This document shows, piece after piece, positions 20,209 to 30,061 of a stretch of DNA of 64,000 nucleotides. The number at the start of each line of letters is the position of its first letter. Within the stretch, counting starts at the first letter, position 1. Source of the DNA: Pleurotus ostreatus/Saccharomyces cerevisiae fusant (taxonomy: Eukaryota > Opisthokonta). Where the stretch lies: assembly GCA_024196135.1 (NCBI GenBank), contig JAMQCK010000042.1:62001-126000 (forward strand), read 5' to 3'. The notes under the pieces are model-generated. The model searched no databases, had not been told where the DNA came from, and saw only the letters and a program-made list of their open reading frames with translations. Position numbers and translations under genes: made by a program.

Positions 20209-21304
20209 ATGTCCAGGTCCTACGATCGCGGTGCGCACGACGAGCAGATGCCCTGGACTGGCTGCTGATCGATATCCAGCCCTCACCGTCTTCTCCCCCG
20301 ATGGCCATCTCTTCCAGGTGCGTACTTCTCATCGGTGTATAGTACGCGTCTGATGATGGGTTAGGTCGAATATGCACTCGAAGCAGTGAGGAAGGGGACG
20401 TGCGCCGTGGGCGTGCGCGGGAAAGATGTCGTTGTCCTCGGTGTCGAGAAGAAGTCCGTCCTGCAACTCCAGGATCCCCGCACCGTCCGCAAGGTCGTCA
20501 TGTTGGACGATCACGTATGCTTGGCCTTTGCTGGTGCGTCTTCATCGACCCTCCCCTCCGCACGAGGCTTATATACTGCAGGTCTCACCGCCGACGGTCG
20601 CATCTTGATTGACAAGGCACGGATAGAGTGTCAGAGCCATCGCCTCACCGTCGAAGACCCCGTCACTATCGAATACATCACGCGTCACATCGCTGGCATC
20701 CAACAAGTACGTCCCCCTTGCATCTCCCTTGCGATTGCATCTCACGTACCCTCAGCGCTACACCCAATCCGGAGGCGTCCGCCCCTTCGGTATCTCTACC
20801 CTCATCGTTGGCTTCGACCCCCATGACACGCGCCCGCGACTCTACCAAACCGAACCCAGTGGCATCTACAGTGCATGGAAGGTGCGTCTTCTTCAGTCCC
20901 TCTCAGACCCTCGCTCATCGCGTGCAGGCAAACGCCATCGGCCGCTCCTCGAAAACCGTGCGCGAGTTCCTCGAGAAGAACCACAAGGACGACATGTCGC
21001 GGGAGGAGAGCATTAAGCTCACCGTCAAGAGCCTGCTCGAGGTCGTCCAGACGGGCGCGAAGAACATCGAGATCAGCGTCATGGAGAGCTACGGGAAGGT
21101 CACCACGCTCGAGCTCGCGGAGATCGAGGGCATTGTGGCGGAGATCGAGCGGGAGAAGGAGGCGGGTAAGTGCGATATTGAGTTTGTATGCGAACTACAT
21201 GCTAACGCAGGTCGACAGAGGCGGAGCGCAAGCGGTCGAGATTGGCAGCGAGCTCTGCGGGGCAGGCGGCGATGTCGCAGCGGGTGGCAGACCAAGGGCA
21301 GTAG
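20209..21304 (+). CDS. PRE6: 20S proteasome subunit alpha4 (PSMA7/PRE6 type)
   Basis: A structural alpha-ring subunit of the 20S proteasome, 267 aa in seven exons: 20209-20230, 20280-20317, 20365-20533, 20582-20706, 20756-20881, 20928-21165 and 21219-21304. The alpha signature [20 protein letters not shown] is rebuilt over the first two introns. Further alpha4-type blocks: [23 protein letters not shown] [34 protein letters not shown] and REFLEKN. The C-terminus is basic and Gln/Ala-rich. It is divergent from the PKA gene; the two starts are about 255 bases apart. Confidence 0.94.
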
Positions 21305-22133
21305 TTCAAACCTGTATTATCATACTCATCACTTTCACGGAATGTTGTCGCACGCACAGGGTAGCGCTGGTCAGACCTGAGAATTTACGGAAGGTCGCAT
21401 CGTGCAGATAATTGCCTCCTTGCCACATAAGTATTCTGACCAGGCAGGTGCCTCTCCCAGTGGATGTAGGTCTGATCGCAAATTCTTTGTCGACGATCCA
21501 TAAGACCAAGGTGCGTGGCTCGATGGACAGCGTGGATTAGCTGACTTGACCTTGGGTGTAGGTACAGACCGAGAATGGGTCCACAGCGCATGCACGGTAA
21601 GGCCCATGCGATATACATGTTGTAGGTCCAAGCAACGCTGGTCATTGTCCCAAAAAGGAAGCGGACTATGTCGTCCTGTTCTGAACTAAGCGCGCGAGCC
21701 GTTTCCAGCCTTCATGGCATTCTCATCGCAGATGCTTCATCCTGATTGTTTTGGAACTGCCTTCGCACAAGGCCGTACACAGTACACTGGATGTGGTAGC
21801 TCAACATGCGAGCGCGATCTGAGGTCATACCACACACGACGACAAAAGTTTATGATCCGCGGAGGCTTCTCTGTGAGTGCATCATAAACCAACAGACGCT
21901 TAAGCTAACAGGTCCATTCGAGGTAGTGAAATCAGATTGTAACGGTCAATATACCTAGTCATAGCCTTTGTCTATGTCACTGCCTTGGTTTTTGCTTCCT
22001 TCATCGGCTATGATGGCCTCGACGACATAAACCGGGTTCTGAGTATTTATACCCTGCCACTCTTCCACAACGCCTCCGTCCCATCATCCTTCTTGCCATC
22101 GTCCCATTATCCTTCCTGCAACCTCCTCCAGCC
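21305..22133. other. Intergenic, promoter of the inverted F-box copy
   Basis: About 830 bases with no recognisable gene. A short open frame on the minus strand (about 21371-21645) has no family resemblance. The right part, with TATTTATACCC near 22050, is a plausible core promoter for the F-box gene at 22134. Confidence 0.4.
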
Positions 22134-23696
22134 ATGTTCTCTCACCGCGGCCTCTCGCCAGACCAGATCATGGAAGATCTGATACGACAAGTCTCGATCC
22201 ACGCACCCATCGAGCATCTCCGCTCCGGTGTCCTGCCAAACGCGCAAACAATCGCTGTGCTGGAGGAGATCAAGGACGAGCTCGAAGAACTTTACGATAG
22301 GGCCCTAGCCACATACCGCGGCCACGACGCCAGGAGGCGCATCAAGAACGCCTTATCACTTTGCAACGCCGCCCTCGCCCCCATTCGCCGCCTCCCTCGC
22401 GAGCTGCTGATCATGATCTTCGAGATGGCGCTTCCGCAACGTTGGCATTTCGCCGCCGCTTCGCTGGTGCCCGAGTACATCAACGTCTGCCACGTCTGGC
22501 GCGAGGTGACAATTGGCTACCCGCATCTCTGGACGGCCTTCACGGTTCATCAGGGCACTCACGAGGGCGCGATGGCTAATCGCCTGGCTTGGACCGCTGG
22601 CCAGCCGCTCAGCGTCTGCATCCTGGACTGGAACTTCTACATCTTCAAAAGCGGACGCATACATCCAGACTCGAACCCCGGCTTCTGGAGTGAGGAAACG
22701 CTGCGCCTGGTATTCGCCGAGTCGCACCGCTGGCGCAAGCTGGACATCGACCTCCAGCGCATGAGGAATGCGCTTGATCCCTTCTGGCCGGAGACGTTCC
22801 CCATGCTCACCGACCTGAACATCCAGGTGTACAATAACCTTGCGGAGGCTGTCGAGTTCTTCGGCGAGGTCGCTCCGAATGTGACCAAGCTCGAATCGTG
22901 CTGCGTAAAGCTGAACCCCGACAACCCCATCAAGATCCCCGCTGCGTGGAAACTCAAGTACCTCGAGCTGCACCCGGCGGCGAGCTCGGAGCAGTACCTG
23001 GCTGACTTGATGCAAACCATCGCGCAATGTGCGGACACCTTGGAGTATCTGGAGGTGTACACCCACGACGTCGGTGAGGTGGTAGGGACGTACCACACCA
23101 TCACCTTCCCCAAGCTCCGCAAGCTTAAGCTCTGGTTGGACGCGTGCCATCTCTGCCGCTACGTCGTCGCCCCGCAGATCGAGAGCATCATCCTCAAGCG
23201 CGACAACCCCGGCATGTCGGGGGTGAACGAGCCCGAGCTGACTTCATTGCACGAGCTACTCCGCCGCTCGGCGAGCTCGGATGGCGCGTGCTCCCTCAAG
23301 CGCCTCGAACTCTTGAAGTTGTATCCCGTCAAGCCGCAGACGGTGCTGGACTGCCTCAACCTCGTCCCTCAGCTTACCAGCCTCAAGATCAGCGATGCGA
23401 GCGAGTACTGTGATCCGGACTATCAAAAGGAAGGGCACAAGCTCATCATCTCGCCGGAGCTCTTGCAGGAGATGACGCGCTCTTGGGATGCGAACGACTC
23501 TCGGAATCGGCTACTGCCCAAGCTCTCGACGCTCCGCCTGCTCTACGGATACGAGACTGAAAAGATGCAACTGCCTGCGCTCGGAATGTTGATGACGAGG
23601 AGAACTATTTTCGATTCCAACAATACTGTGCCGTTGGTTGACTGTGAAGTGGCGCCTGAAAGGGATAGTGATAGGATACTCGTAATTGAGGATTGA
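22134..23696 (+). CDS. F-box/LRR protein, array-type copy in opposite orientation
   Basis: An intronless gene of 520 aa on the plus strand. The N-terminal module includes MEDLIRQVSIHAPIEHLRSG and VLPNAQTIAVLEEI. The F-box lies at about residues 82-135 (APIRRLPRELLIMIFEMALP to CHVWREVTIGYPHLW). It shares the copy 4/5 blocks: YHTITFPKLRKLKLWLDACH, LCRYVVAPQIESI and NPGMSGVNEPEL. It belongs to the same subgroup but is separated from the array by the PKA and proteasome genes and is inverted. The start could be 22134 or the ATG of MEDL, 12 codons in. Confidence 0.87.
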   Translation: MFSHRGLSPDQIMEDLIRQVSIHAPIEHLRSGVLPNAQTIAVLEEIKDELEELYDRALATYRGHDARRRIKNALSLCNAALAPIRRLPRELLIMIFEMALPQRWHFAAASLVPEYINVCHVWREVTIGYPHLWTAFTVHQGTHEGAMANRLAWTAGQPLSVCILDWNFYIFKSGRIHPDSNPGFWSEETLRLVFAESHRWRKLDIDLQRMRNALDPFWPETFPMLTDLNIQVYNNLAEAVEFFGEVAPNVTKLESCCVKLNPDNPIKIPAAWKLKYLELHPAASSEQYLADLMQTIAQCADTLEYLEVYTHDVGEVVGTYHTITFPKLRKLKLWLDACHLCRYVVAPQIESIILKRDNPGMSGVNEPELTSLHELLRRSASSDGACSLKRLELLKLYPVKPQTVLDCLNLVPQLTSLKISDASEYCDPDYQKEGHKLIISPELLQEMTRSWDANDSRNRLLPKLSTLRLLYGYETEKMQLPALGMLMTRRTIFDSNNTVPLVDCEVAPERDSDRILVIED

Positions 23697-23838
23697 TTAG
23701 ATATCATATATATCGTTTGTCTGTGCGTCGTGATAAAAGGCTTTACCAGGCGAAGGACAGATACAGTACATATACAGTAGAGAGGATGAACTGCCTGATC
23801 ACTGCCCGATCGCGAGGATGCATATAGTTCCTTCCTAC

Positions 23839-25440
23839 TCAATTGTCCTCAGGAGCATAGCGGATCGACACATCGCGAAGACTATCTGTCATCGCCCTCC
23901 TTGCCAGTACCAAATCTGCAATGTCCCTATCTGCATTTGCCCACTGTTTCAGAACAATTGCAAGGCTTTTCAGTGCAGGCATCGGGACGGTCCCGTTTCT
24001 AGGATGGAGCAAAGAGATGAAGCGCTCAGTGATGTCCCACTGAGATGGTATGATTATCAGGTCGAGGATTGTCGACATCTGAGGCAGCCCAAAGATGGTC
24101 ATGAGGATCGACTCGTCGATAGTGCCGCAGGGGTCGAGCCTCAAGGATATTAAGCCAGTCTCTGCCTGTTTCACAATTTGTGTAAGCAGGTTAGGTTCAA
24201 TGAAGGGCCACCCGTGGGGATCGGCGCCTCTATTCGTGTATGATAATAGAATGAGACGAAGCAAAGCTGGGAACGAGTAGGTGGTAAAGACGGCGTCAAA
24301 TGGTCCGTCACCTTCCAAGAATATATACTGCAAGGAAGTGTGACGGATGGGACGACTAGCGCAAGCCATCACAACACCTGTGCAATTAAGACGCATACTT
24401 TGCAGCGAGACGGCCATGTCCAAGATGTACATGAGCATGTTTTGCGTGATTGGACGTCCATGCAAATCCAGTTCGACGAGCTGTTGCCAAGGCACATTGA
24501 CTGGGCATTCTACCACGTACTTCGTGCAGTCATAGGCGTGCCAGGTTAGGGCTGCCAGCGAGGGTGCTGAGTAGAGACGTTCGAAGATTTGGGGGTCCTG
24601 CACACTGAAATGAAACCGTACGTCCACTTTCTCGAGAGCCAAGAGTGGACCGCCGAGCTGACTGGCAAGTCGAAGAGCCGACTCCTCACCGACCGTGATG
24701 TCCAATATCTTGATCTGAGCGATATACTCGACGATGAAATTCAGGCAGTGGCAGAAATTGTTGTGTTCGAAAAGCGCAGGCTCATCCGGAGAATTCTCGT
24801 CCAGAAGATCGTCGCGAGGTAATTCATGGTACGAAACGTCCAATCCAAGGCCTCTGGCACGCTCCACACCAACAGAGGCAAGCTCTAGATGGCCACCCGT
24901 CCCCAAACAGGGGTTTAGATTGATTCGTTGCCAAAGCATTGGCAGGTCCAAGGCGATGTCTCGCCAGAGCGCGCAGACGTGCGTGAGCCTGAACGGAGCG
25001 AAGGTCGAATCCTCATTGAGGAGCCGATCACTGTCGGCGCAGAAGATGAATATGAAGCAGAGCAACTCGGTGGGCAGGCGATTGATTGGAGGCACGTTGA
25101 CAGTGCCTGGCTTGGAGAGGGTGTGGCGTCGCGTCCGCAATCGAGAGGTCAATGTCAGCATCGACAGAAAAGAGCTCGCGGCAGAACGACGAGAAGAGGA
25201 TCCGGAAATCGAGTCGGACGAGTGCAAGGAGCGTTTCGAGAGCCAGCTCGAGCCGCCACTATTTCGTATCCGGTTTGAGTCTCCACCCTCGAAGAAGTTC
25301 TCGTGGAACTGCAGCAAGTCAAGCGTCAGGACTGTGAGCTCAATAGCAGTCTATGAGCCGCGCACCTCATGTGGCATCATGCGTTCAAGCTTTTGAGCAG
25401 CATGGCGAAACGCGCGGCGAGACGTCGAAAGGAGGTCCAT
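23839..25440 (-). CDS. F-box protein of a second subfamily
   Basis: Two exons fit: 25440-25366 (MDLLSTSRRAFRHAAQKLER, 25 codons) and 25308-23839, giving about 514 aa. A Ser/Arg-rich linker precedes the F-box (PPINRLPTELLCFIFIFCAD, then TFAPFRLTHVCALWRDIALD and LPMLWQRI), the standard Agaricomycete 'INRLPTELL...HVCRxWRDIAL' type. The array genes instead have APVRRLPRELL. LRR-like segments follow to the C-terminus RYAPEDN. It lacks the RSGxIPNxQ module, so it is not a recent relative of the array. The first exon is inferred from a GTGCGC donor and an in-phase CTGCAG acceptor. Confidence 0.83.
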
Positions 25441-26190
25441 GATCTCGGGGCACGGACGAAGGTAGGTAGCTCTACAGAATCCCAAGCAGTGCGCGTGTAT
25501 AAGTACCGCAGTTATCTATTGTCGCTAAGAACGGTAAGCCCTTTGTGTCGCCAGATGGTTCCTTTCCATTCTTATGGAAGAGAAGGGCATGATGCGGCGT
25601 TGTCCGAGCCCACAGTTGACCTTGTCTATCTTCTATCTGATTTCAGCTGAAGTGAGAGCGTAGTTTCCGGTGGGAGTATGCAGGAAGACTTCAGGAAGAA
25701 AGAGCCGAACGGCAGAAGCCGGCGAAGGTGAGCTTCCTGCCTGGTTCTCGGAGTCGGAGCGGACAAACGTGCGCTTCGTGTCACGCGCAAGTCACGAGCA
25801 GCACACGCTGCGCCGGCTCGAACCGAAATAACGGAAGCCCGCCCTGGCGTCCAGCTGATAACGCCGCTCAAAGAGACTTGCGTGAGATACCCTTCGTGGC
25901 GTTGAATGCAAGCCACTTCGGCCCTCGGCTACGCATTCGTTCGACTGACGCTCCGGACCATATATGCGCCATGTTTGGCGGTGCGCGAGTTTCTGGAGGA
26001 GCCAAAGCATGTGGGCGGCGCCGCGGCGCCGCCGCCGCCGTAGTCCCCCCATATGAGACTAGGCGCTTCAGTAAATCCCGCAAACAGAGGTAAATTGCTC
26101 ACCTGGATTCGTATAAGGGGCAGCCCGGGCTGCCGAGGGACCTCCAGACTCGCAGTTCTAAGCAACTACCTGATCACCAACTCACTCAAC
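25441..26190. promoter_or_regulatory. Divergent region upstream of the F-box gene and metallothionein A
   Basis: About 750 bases. The right end holds the metallothionein A promoter (separate entry). The rest contains no recognisable gene; a GCGGCGCCGCGGCGCCGCC-rich stretch near 26015-26040 could form a strong hairpin. Confidence 0.45.
26055..26120 (+). promoter_or_regulatory. Metallothionein A promoter block
   Basis: This 66-base block aligns with 47040-47108 upstream of metallothionein B: GGCGCTTCA-TAAATCCCGCAAACA and AAATTGCTCACCT are shared, followed by a TATA-like GTATAAGGGG at 26111-26120. CCCGCAAAC is at 26077-26085, 105 bases before the ATG. No known binding factor is assigned. Confidence 0.7.
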
Positions 26191-26401
26191 ATGCACGCCT
26201 CTGTAAGTGTCTTCGGGTTCGGGGTCGTGGAACGCGTATTTACCTGCTCTGCAGTCCATCCAGGTCCCCGTCGACGCCCACTGCAACCAGAGCGACTGCA
26301 AGTGCAAGTACGTCCTTCACCGCAATGGGCTTGGACGGGTTACTGACAGACATCATAGCTGCTCCTGCGCCTCCAACGACTGCAAGTGCTGCAGCAAGTA
26401 A
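26191..26401 (+). CDS. Metallothionein A (35 aa)
   Basis: A tiny Cys-rich protein from three exons, 26191-26202, 26255-26307 and 26359-26401, each with consensus splice sites. It begins MHASSIQVPVDAHC and contains nine Cys in C-x4-C-x-C-x-C-x-C-x4-C-x-C-C order, ending KCCSK. The only other residue types of note are Lys, Asp, Asn and Ser; there are no aromatics. This is the composition and spacing of fungal copper-type metallothioneins, which bind Cu(I) or other soft metals through thiolate clusters in the cytosol. It shares gene structure, the VDAHC signature and promoter with metallothionein B. The metal specificity is not readable from sequence. Confidence 0.85.
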
Positions 26402-27155
26402 ATCAACCCAGACCTTCCGGTCTTCGTCGACGCGCACTCCTTGTACTCTCTGTATCATGGATGTCCTATGAAGCTGTCTGAATAATGTCATAATAACAAT
26501 GGGAGGAATTTCTTGAACCTGCACCTGCGTCGAGTGTGAATCGTACTTGCCTTGAGCTCGAGATAAGGGCTGCCGTCAGTTAGCCGTCAGGCAGAGTCAG
26601 GACTCAGGCGCGCGGGCTCAGTAAGGAGCGATGCCAGTGCGCAGCCGGGCTTCCGCTTCCTGTGCGCAGTCAAGCTCCAGCTTCCAGCACCGCCTAAGAT
26701 ACGCAGTGGCGAACTTGTCGCGGCGATCGCCGGACTTGGAGGGGCTTGACTCTTGGCGAGTATCGACGATATCCAAGCGCTTGAACGCTTGAGCAACCCT
26801 ACGGAGGCTATAACTTTAGGCCAATGTCCAGCGTACGAATGATAGGCCACTCACCACTATACACCCAACCCCCTCCAACTATGAAACTTACTGTCATACT
26901 GAAGCGCACCTTGGTCTCAACAGCATCTCGTTCGAAGAGCAAGAGCAGTCCACCGACCTCACAGCAGTCCGCCGCATCGAGTCATATGTACATTTTGGTA
27001 TGTAATTAGGGCTAAGATTGACATCCGAAGGGTAGATAGATATATGAGTTCGGCGCCAGACCCACCGCCCGCACTGGCCCTGGTATCGGTGCTGGTGGCG
27101 GGGTTTGCGCTGCAACTGCCTGTGGTGTGGTCGTGGCCTAGGCTCGCGCAGATAC
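26402..27155. other. Intergenic, nothing recognised
   Basis: About 750 bases between the 3' ends of metallothionein A and the membrane-linked F-box gene. The small open frames have no family resemblance. Confidence 0.4.
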
Positions 27156-29628
27156 CTAAGGCGTCGTCACCGGCGCCTGCGTGACCGTAAGCGTCGCCAC
27201 AGGGGGCGGTGGCGGAGCAGGCTGCCTCGGTGTCCGCCTCGGCACATTCTGCACCATCCCCACAATGAGCTCGTTCAGCGGCACGCCCGGGTAACTCATC
27301 ATGAGCTGCGTGTACTCGTACGAGATGCGCCCGCTGGCGACGCTCCGGACGATCCAGCGCGCGGTCAGCGCACGGTCGGGTGAGAAGAGCATGCTAGTGT
27401 TGTCGACGAAGACGGGGAGGACGGTGGTCTTCTCGACGAAGCGCCAGCGGTTGCCGCCTAAGGGAAGAGGTCAGATCTGTATAGAGATGAAGGAGGGGAG
27501 GAGACGTACTAGCTAAGATGCAGGATGATAGCTTGGGGCACTGCTTCTTGTAGCTTGCGACTGTGTCATGCTCGAGGTCAAGCAGGACGAGACCGACGGC
27601 TTCCGTAATGAGAGGACGCCCAACACCGGTTATACGAAGCTCCTTGATAGTAGGCAGAGCGTGTAGTACGTCTTCAACCTTCTGGTAAATATCCTGATGG
27701 ACACACGTTAACATAAGTTTCGCAACTGCCGAGGAAGGTACTCACGTTCAGTGGCCGCAAGAAGCGCCCGGTGAACTCGAACCACAGAAGATACTCCACG
27801 CGCGGCGGGTGCGCAACCAGTGCCGACAACTGCAGCTCGAAGTCGTCGTAGCTCGAGAAGTTATGCAAGATCTTCAGCGGCGTCTTCGACGCCGCCAGGC
27901 ATAGGTAGACGTCCTGCACATGCGTGTCCGGGGCCTCCAGCGGCGGAGACCACTTGATCGGCAGGTGCTTCACGCAGGCGCGCGGGAGCACGGGCAGGAT
28001 GAGGAAGCTCGGCGCCGAGTACACTTCGAGTCGCGCGAAGCACGCGGCGGGCAGGCGCCAGAACTGCTTGATGAGCTCGTTCCGCGGCACGGCGCCGATC
28101 TCGTCGACACAGCAGTCGGTGATGACGAGCACCTCGAGACGGCGCTGGTTGGCGAGGAAGGCCGCGGTGTCGACAGTCAGATGGATGTAGCACGAGCGGA
28201 GGTCTTGGAAGGGGGTATGCGATAGGAGGCTTGGGAGAAGGACAGCGTGATGGAGAGCGAGCTGGCGGACGTTAATCATACGGTTAATGGCGGAGGCTGC
28301 AAGTCGGAAGAAGGTCGATGAACGGGAGCCCTTGATGTTAAGGAATACACAGCGGTCACTATGAATGGTTGGTCAGACAGGTTGACAGAAGAGCTAGAAA
28401 ATAATACGCACGGCATAAGATATCGGACAGCAACAGCGGCGTCCGGCCTGTTGTTAATGGTACGGAAGAACTTAATGGCTTGAAGTGCATTGGAAAGGTG
28501 GATGGAACGGTAAAGAGGGTGGATGCTCGCAGTGTGGAAGCGAGTACATGTGGTTGTAATGGCAAGGAGGTCCTTGGTGGAGAGGAATTCGCATATTTCG
28601 TTGATAATCTCTTGAGGACACGCAGACAGACCTGACGTCTGCTGCGCGGGTCGTACTGCGACCTCGCGGTCCTCCGTACATCGCTCGGCGAGGCACGTCT
28701 CGTCGAGCGGGGTCTCGTTTGGAGGTACGAGGAGCTCTTCGCAGTGCGAGGGTAGGTCGATGAGGGGCCGCGTGTCTGCAGGCTCCTCCGTTTGGGTTTC
28801 TTCTGGCGCTGGCGCTGTGAGCACGTGCTGCCGAGTAACCTCCGCCGGTGTCTTCGGCTGTAGAGGTTCATCACGATGAGCATCGGAGGCTTCGTGTGGC
28901 GGGGTAGCGCAGATGCGATACGCCTGCGTCAATAGAGGGGGGAGAAGGAGGAGGAAGGATAAGCGGGAGACGGTGTTGAGGGTGCCCTCCTTGATGAGTG
29001 TAGCGGAGTAGGAGTCGTAGAGGAGGGAGGTCAGCCAAGATAGGCGTGCTGGACCATATTTCGCCAGCATGCTGTATGAGAAGAGCATGTCCATGAAGAG
29101 GATATAGATGATGGAGTGGCAACGAACACAGTGTCGATTTCGGGTCAAGCACGCAATCCAACCAAGAGCTGCGCCTAGGCTGACGAAGCAAAGGAGGCCC
29201 GAGGACGCGACACGGGTAACGTTGGTGAAGGCGAAGTCGTAGAACTGGTTTGGAGGAACGAGCACAGGGGCCGAAAAGCGGAGGTACATCTGACCGGCGC
29301 TCCATGTCAACTGCATGATATATGGCGCTTGGTCAACAAAGGGCGCTTAGAGGGATAGGAGGGACAAACGCACCAAGGTTGCTTTGTAGGCAATCTCCCA
29401 AACAGGAGCTGTGTGATCATCGAGTACGATGCACTCCTCGGCTCCTTTTGCGACCCGCTGTGCCCACGCTCTCGGTCGCCACTGGTCCTTCCCCGCATTA
29501 TCGTCGCCTTCAGAGGCGTCTTCCAAAGCGCGCTCATCGGGGAGTGAGCCACGGGTCCAGATTGAGAGATGTGGATAGAGGGCTCTAGCGACCACGATGC
29601 CTGCCACGAGAGGCGCCAGGTTGTCCAT
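27156..29628 (-). CDS. F-box protein with an N-terminal membrane region
   Basis: At least five exons on the minus strand. The first (from ATG 29628, MDNLAPLVAGIVVARALYPH; 29688 is possible) joins through a GTGCGT intron to the 28276-29316 frame. Hydrophobic stretches (VASSGLLCFVSLGAALGWIA, SIIYILFMDMLFSYSMLAKY, LSFLLLLPPLLTQAYRI) suggest two to four membrane segments. A charged linker leads to an F-box (ACPQEIINEICEFLSTKDLL, then CTRFHTASIHPLYRSIHL). LRR-like exons follow (28279-27750, then 27690-27510), and the C-terminal exon ends VATLTVTQAPVTTP at 27156. If it is one gene, it is a membrane-anchored F-box protein. A fusion of two adjacent genes in my model is possible, but the open frame runs uninterrupted from the membrane part into the F-box. 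Confidence 0.7.
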
Positions 29629-30061
29629 ATCTGAGCGATAATGGCGCTGCACGAGCGGCTGCGGGTCGGAAATGAGTTTCGAAGACACGCGCCTGGCGAG
29701 GAGTCAAAGGCGACAAAGGGAGGAGGGATGTGAAGCGTCGGAGTGGCGATGATGACGGAGAGAGACAAGAAGCGTTCACCGACGCCGCCACCAACAACGA
29801 CCACGACCGCGACGGATGCGGTCTCAGTGCCCGGCCGCCGCTGGCCCGCGATCCGGGCTGTCCGGTAATGAAATCGAGTATCTCACGGTCACCTGTTGTT
29901 CAACTTGAATGTTCATGAAGACAACAAAGGATTCGCAAGGGTCTTTCAGGCCATCCATGAGTGTTAGAACTTTGTTTCTGCCGTATGGTACAATGTCTAT
30001 TGTTACAAGACCCCAATGGGTCAATACACCCTGTAATCTAACCGATGGTCTGTGCATGTCG
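29629..30061. other. Intergenic between the F-box and MFS genes
   Basis: About 430 bases holding the promoter of the membrane F-box gene and the 3' flank of the transporter gene. No gene is recognised. Confidence 0.4.
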
